From: Ignavibacteria bacterium UBA2360 | Lineage (GTDB): Bacteria > Bacteroidota > Ignavibacteria > Tepidaquicellales > OLB5 | Length of the DNA: 64,000 bases | Direction of reading: 5' to 3' | Assembly: GCA_002344125.1 (NCBI GenBank) | Contig: DDTQ01000012.1 | Span: 62,001 to 126,000, forward strand | Shown here: piece by piece, positions 61,263 through 64,000 of the stretch | How the letters are laid out: every line of letters starts with the position of its first letter | Numbering within the stretch: the first letter of the stretch is position 1 | Made by a program: the position numbers and the translations under genes | Notes under the pieces: generated by a model | Seen by the model: the letters and a program-made list of their open reading frames with translations, nothing else | Told to the model about the DNA's origin: nothing | Database searches by the model: none

Positions 61263-62273
61263 TTATTTCTTAGAAAACGCGATCCTCGGATCAACAATTG
61301 CGTAGAGTATATCAACAAGCAGCAATCCAAGCATCGTCAGAACCGCAGCAAGAACAAGCTCAGCCATAATGAGAGGGTAATCTCTGGCAATAAGCGCCTG
61401 GAAAGCCAGCTGGCCTATGCCGGGTATGCTGAAAATTGACTCAATAATAACAGAGCCGCCAACCAGACTGGGCAGGATACCGCCAAGCAGGGTTATTATT
61501 GGAATCAAAGAGTTGCGAAGCGCATGCTTCATAACAACTTTTTTTTCAGTCAAACCTTTAGCGCGCGCAGTCCTAATGTAATCCTGCCTGATGACTTCAA
61601 GCATACTTCCGCGCATCTGGCGTGAAAGAAAAGCGAAGCTGGCAAGTGAACTGATAGTCACAGGAAGTATCAAGTGATAGACCCTATCCCACGCTTTTTC
61701 GAGGAAGCTCCAGTTATCAGAACCAAGTGTGTATAGCCCTGAAGTAGGAAAGATCTTAATGTATTCTACATTTGCAAGGAATACAATTGCCATTGTAGCT
61801 ACCCAGAAAGAGGGCAGCGAATAAAATACAAACAGCATAAATGTTGAGAACCTATCAACTTTGCTGTATTGCCTGGCCGCAGAATAGATCCCGATAGGTA
61901 TAGCAATAAGATAGCTGAGCGAAATAACCATAAGTGTAATTGGAGCTGTAACAGGAATTCTTTCCAGAATTTTATCCATAACCGGGCGGTTATCGACAAA
62001 TGAATTGCCAAAATCGCCGGTAGCCATATTTCCAAGCCAGATGAGGTACTGCATGTAGATGGGTTTATCAAGTCCCCATTTCTGCTTATAGTAATCTTTG
62101 GCCTGCTGGTTTAACTGGCTTTTTTCATCAGCTTTCATATTTTCACCGCTTACGCCAACCTTTAATTCCGTCGGGTCACCGGGCGCAAGCCTGGAAATTG
62201 TGAACGTAATTATAGTAATAGCTATAAGCGTTGGTATAAATAACAGGATTCTTTTTAAAATGTACTGTGACAT
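61263..62273 (-). CDS. Peptide ABC transporter permease (OppB/DppB family)
   Basis: The 336-residue protein opens SQYILKRILLFIPTLIAITIITF and has six membrane helices with the OppB/DppB features SRLAPGDPTELKVG, MATGDFGNSF and the EAA loop ARAKGLTEKKVVMKHALRNSLIPI, then SIFSIPGIGQLAFQAL. It pairs with OppC to transport peptides or related solutes. It starts at ATG 62273, 14 bp downstream of the binding-protein gene, and 15 bp before oppC. The operon order is binding protein, oppB, oppC. Confidence 0.92.
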   Translation of the reverse strand: MSQYILKRILLFIPTLIAITIITFTISRLAPGDPTELKVGVSGENMKADEKSQLNQQAKDYYKQKWGLDKPIYMQYLIWLGNMATGDFGNSFVDNRPVMDKILERIPVTAPITLMVISLSYLIAIPIGIYSAARQYSKVDRFSTFMLFVFYSLPSFWVATMAIVFLANVEYIKIFPTSGLYTLGSDNWSFLEKAWDRVYHLILPVTISSLASFAFLSRQMRGSMLEVIRQDYIRTARAKGLTEKKVVMKHALRNSLIPIITLLGGILPSLVGGSVIIESIFSIPGIGQLAFQALIARDYPLIMAELVLAAVLTMLGLLLVDILYAIVDPRIAFSKK

Positions 62274-62287
62274 TCTTCTTTTAGCTT

Positions 62288-64000
62288 TTAGTTATTCTTA
62301 TTCTGAGTGTATTTTTGTGATCCTGCCGGTACCCACCATTCATTATAAGTAGGACTTGGCTGTATATTATACCATCTTGCGTTTTTGAATCTCTTATCGT
62401 AGATATATCTTGCCCTCGGGCTCCATAAGAATGTGTATGGCTGTTCATCGTAAATGAGTTTCTGCCATTCTTTTATCATAGCGATACGCTTGCTCTCATC
62501 CATTTCGTTCCTGTAGGCTTCAATTAAGCTATCGCTGGTTTTATTCTTGAAACTGATATAATTGCTGCCTTCACCTTCTGACTGCGAAGAATGCCATATC
62601 TGGTACGGATCCGGCGGAGTTGTTGGTGAGGTCCAAGCGGAATATGTTGCCTCAAATTCATGTTTTTTGGTTTTATCCAGGTAAACAGACCATTCAAGCT
62701 CCTGAACATCAGCCTGGATACCGACTTTTTTCAATGCGTCAACTATAACCAGAAGGATCTGTTTCCTTACGGGATTGGTGTTGCTTAAGAAAGTGAACTT
62801 AAAATCGGTTTTTTTGCCATTGATAACTTTATCAAGAACGCCATCTCCGTTGGAATCAGTCCAGCCGGCTTCCTGGAGAAGCTGTTTAGCTTTTTCAGGG
62901 TCAAAAGGAATTTCAGGCAGATCTGTATTGAGAAGTTTGGTATTCTTGTAAAAAATATGTGACTGTATTGGTGTACCATCGCCGTACATAACTTTATCAA
63001 TGATGGTTTTTCTATCAACTAAGTGTGCAAGCGCTAGTCTTACTTTTTTATCCTGGAAAAGGGGATTAAGCTGATTCCATGCAAGATAAGTATAAGCAGG
63101 TTCGTATGGACGCGCTTTGGCTATATTGAACTGGTCGGCATTTTCGAGATCTTTATAGAAATCTGACGGTTTGATAACATACATTGCGTCAACTTCTTTA
63201 TTTTTTGCTGAAACCAAAGCAGCAGAGTTATCCTGTATGGTTTTGAATATAATTTTCTGCGGATAGTTTGGTGTAACAGTACCGCCGCCCCAGTAATTGG
63301 GGTTTTTTACAAGTGTTACACCTGCGCCTGTATCCCACTTTTCAAACATATACGGGCCTGAACCGACAAGATACTTTGCTTCGCGTGACACTTCCTGTGA
63401 GTTTATGAAATCAGCAAATTTCTGCAGTTCAGGATTCTTCTTTGCTACGTTCATATCTTTGAACTCATCCCAGTTGAAATTATCTGTTACGTTGCCGGGA
63501 TCAAGAACATGTTTGGGAAGAACCTGGAAGCTTGCAAGTGTGTATAAACCTCTCCAATTTGGTTTTGTGAGAGTGAATTTAACTTTATACTGATCACCAT
63601 CAACCATCTCAGCTTTATCAACCATTTCAAAATAGTTTCTTAAAGCAGCGTCATCTACAAAAGGATTTTTTATGGTTTTCAGAGTGAATACAACGTCGTT
63701 GGCAGTAACAGGCTTGCCATCAGAAAACTTAGCATTTTTATTTATAGCAAATGTATATGTTAAGTTATCAGGGGAAATTTCAGGTAAACCGGCAAGTGAA
63801 GGAATAAGCTCGTAGGATAATTTATCCTGAGCAAGCAATGATTCGAATATATAAGAACAAATTTCAGTAGCAGAAGCATCGTTTGAAACGATAGGGTTAA
63901 GTTTTTCAGGGTCAGACATTTCTCTGATGATGAGCCAGTCGCCGTTTACGGCTGAAGCAGTATCAACAGCAGGAATTTCTGAAGTCTGCTGGTCATTATT
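62288..64000 (-). CDS. Peptide ABC transporter substrate-binding protein (N-terminus outside window)
   Basis: The frame stays open from its stop at 62288 to the window edge, so the signal peptide and first residues are missing; the Met at 63919 is internal. The visible ~570 residues match solute-binding family 5: LNPIVSNDASATEICSYIFESL, GLPEISPDNLTYTFAINKNAKFSDGKPVTANDV, LVGSGPYMFEKWD, and KVRLALAHLVDRKTIIDKVMYG. The NPNYWGGGTV stretch is also typical. It should be a periplasmic or lipid-anchored peptide-binding protein feeding the OppB/OppC permease. Confidence 0.9.
   Translation of the reverse strand, partial: NNDQQTSEIPAVDTASAVNGDWLIIREMSDPEKLNPIVSNDASATEICSYIFESLLAQDKLSYELIPSLAGLPEISPDNLTYTFAINKNAKFSDGKPVTANDVVFTLKTIKNPFVDDAALRNYFEMVDKAEMVDGDQYKVKFTLTKPNWRGLYTLASFQVLPKHVLDPGNVTDNFNWDEFKDMNVAKKNPELQKFADFINSQEVSREAKYLVGSGPYMFEKWDTGAGVTLVKNPNYWGGGTVTPNYPQKIIFKTIQDNSAALVSAKNKEVDAMYVIKPSDFYKDLENADQFNIAKARPYEPAYTYLAWNQLNPLFQDKKVRLALAHLVDRKTIIDKVMYGDGTPIQSHIFYKNTKLLNTDLPEIPFDPEKAKQLLQEAGWTDSNGDGVLDKVINGKKTDFKFTFLSNTNPVRKQILLVIVDALKKVGIQADVQELEWSVYLDKTKKHEFEATYSAWTSPTTPPDPYQIWHSSQSEGEGSNYISFKNKTSDSLIEAYRNEMDESKRIAMIKEWQKLIYDEQPYTFLWSPRARYIYDKRFKNARWYNIQPSPTYNEWWVPAGSQKYTQNKNN

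Noticed and set aside
63919..64000. Treating Met at 63919 as the start of the peptide-binding protein
   Set aside because: The frame is open for 27 more codons to the window edge and the sequence before the Met fits a mature binding protein without signal peptide, so the true start is outside.

Overview
The window looks like a chromosomal segment of a Bacteroidota/Ignavibacteriota-type bacterium. The main reasons are three secreted proteins ending in the NFPNPFNP / NYPNPFNP-type C-terminal domain typical of type IX secretion cargo in Ignavibacteria and relatives, weak Shine-Dalgarno signals before many genes, one clear TTTG-N19-TAnnTTTG promoter of the Bacteroidota type, frequent TTG starts, and many small outer-membrane barrel-like proteins. 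Base composition is moderate to AT-rich. No phage, transposase, CRISPR array or rRNA was seen. One tRNA, tRNA-Leu(CAG), is present.

Layout. 1-3.8 kb: a partial uridine-kinase-like gene, a GH26 glycosidase, a GrpB-GNAT fusion and a VOC dioxygenase-like protein, all on the minus strand. 3.85-8.1 kb: a minus-strand detoxification/redox series (muconolactone-isomerase-like protein, PIG-L deacetylase, FMN reductase, nitroreductase, pirin, YceI) headed by a MarR regulator. Near-identical palindromes lie before marR and before yceI. 8.1-13.8 kb: an acetyltransferase, a type IX-exported propeller protein, two barrel-like proteins, a LEA14-like lipoprotein and a methyltransferase. 13.8-16.9 kb: an ECF sigma factor, an overlapping membrane anti-sigma-like protein and an exported retropepsin-like protein. 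17-20.4 kb: an SGNH hydrolase and a chain with a membrane nucleotide cyclase, a GNAT enzyme and a zinc-ribbon DUF3667 protein. 20.4-26.2 kb: two paralogous dicarboxylate/amino-acid symporters and a CtpE-like P-type ATPase. 26.2-31.5 kb: repeat-rich DNA around a type IX cargo protein and a barrel protein. 31.6-34.5 kb: the proton-translocating transhydrogenase operon pntAA-pntAB-pntB with promoter and terminator. 34.5-43.5 kb: an unknown helical protein, a kelch cargo protein, an M24 peptidase, a glycosyltransferase, a Gfo/Idh/MocA oxidoreductase and a lipoprotein metallopeptidase, separated by palindromic repeat elements. 43.7-46.2 kb: an ECF sigma factor, a cysteine-containing anti-sigma and a TlpA thioredoxin. 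47.4-52.2 kb: tRNA-Leu, recJ, a yebC-family gene, ruvC and ruvA (DNA repair and recombination) and an uncharacterised two-gene pair. 52.3-59.7 kb: purF, a PHP phosphoesterase, an MBL-fold protein, holB and a BamA/TamA-like protein. 59.8-64 kb: a DUF2795 protein and an oligopeptide ABC transporter (oppC, oppB and a 5'-truncated oppA).

The most distinctive non-coding content is a large set of hairpin repeats in intergenic DNA: a ~220-bp composite repeat in three copies, 51-bp and 46-bp tandem repeats, a GTTGTTGG hairpin family, and a nested-palindrome element at 40775-40996. The best candidates for undescribed systems are the sigma/anti-sigma/aspartyl-protease cassette, the Cys-rich anti-sigma next to TlpA, the GNAT-like plus small basic protein pair after ruvA, and the nested-palindrome element. 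All functions are read from motifs only; no database search was run.
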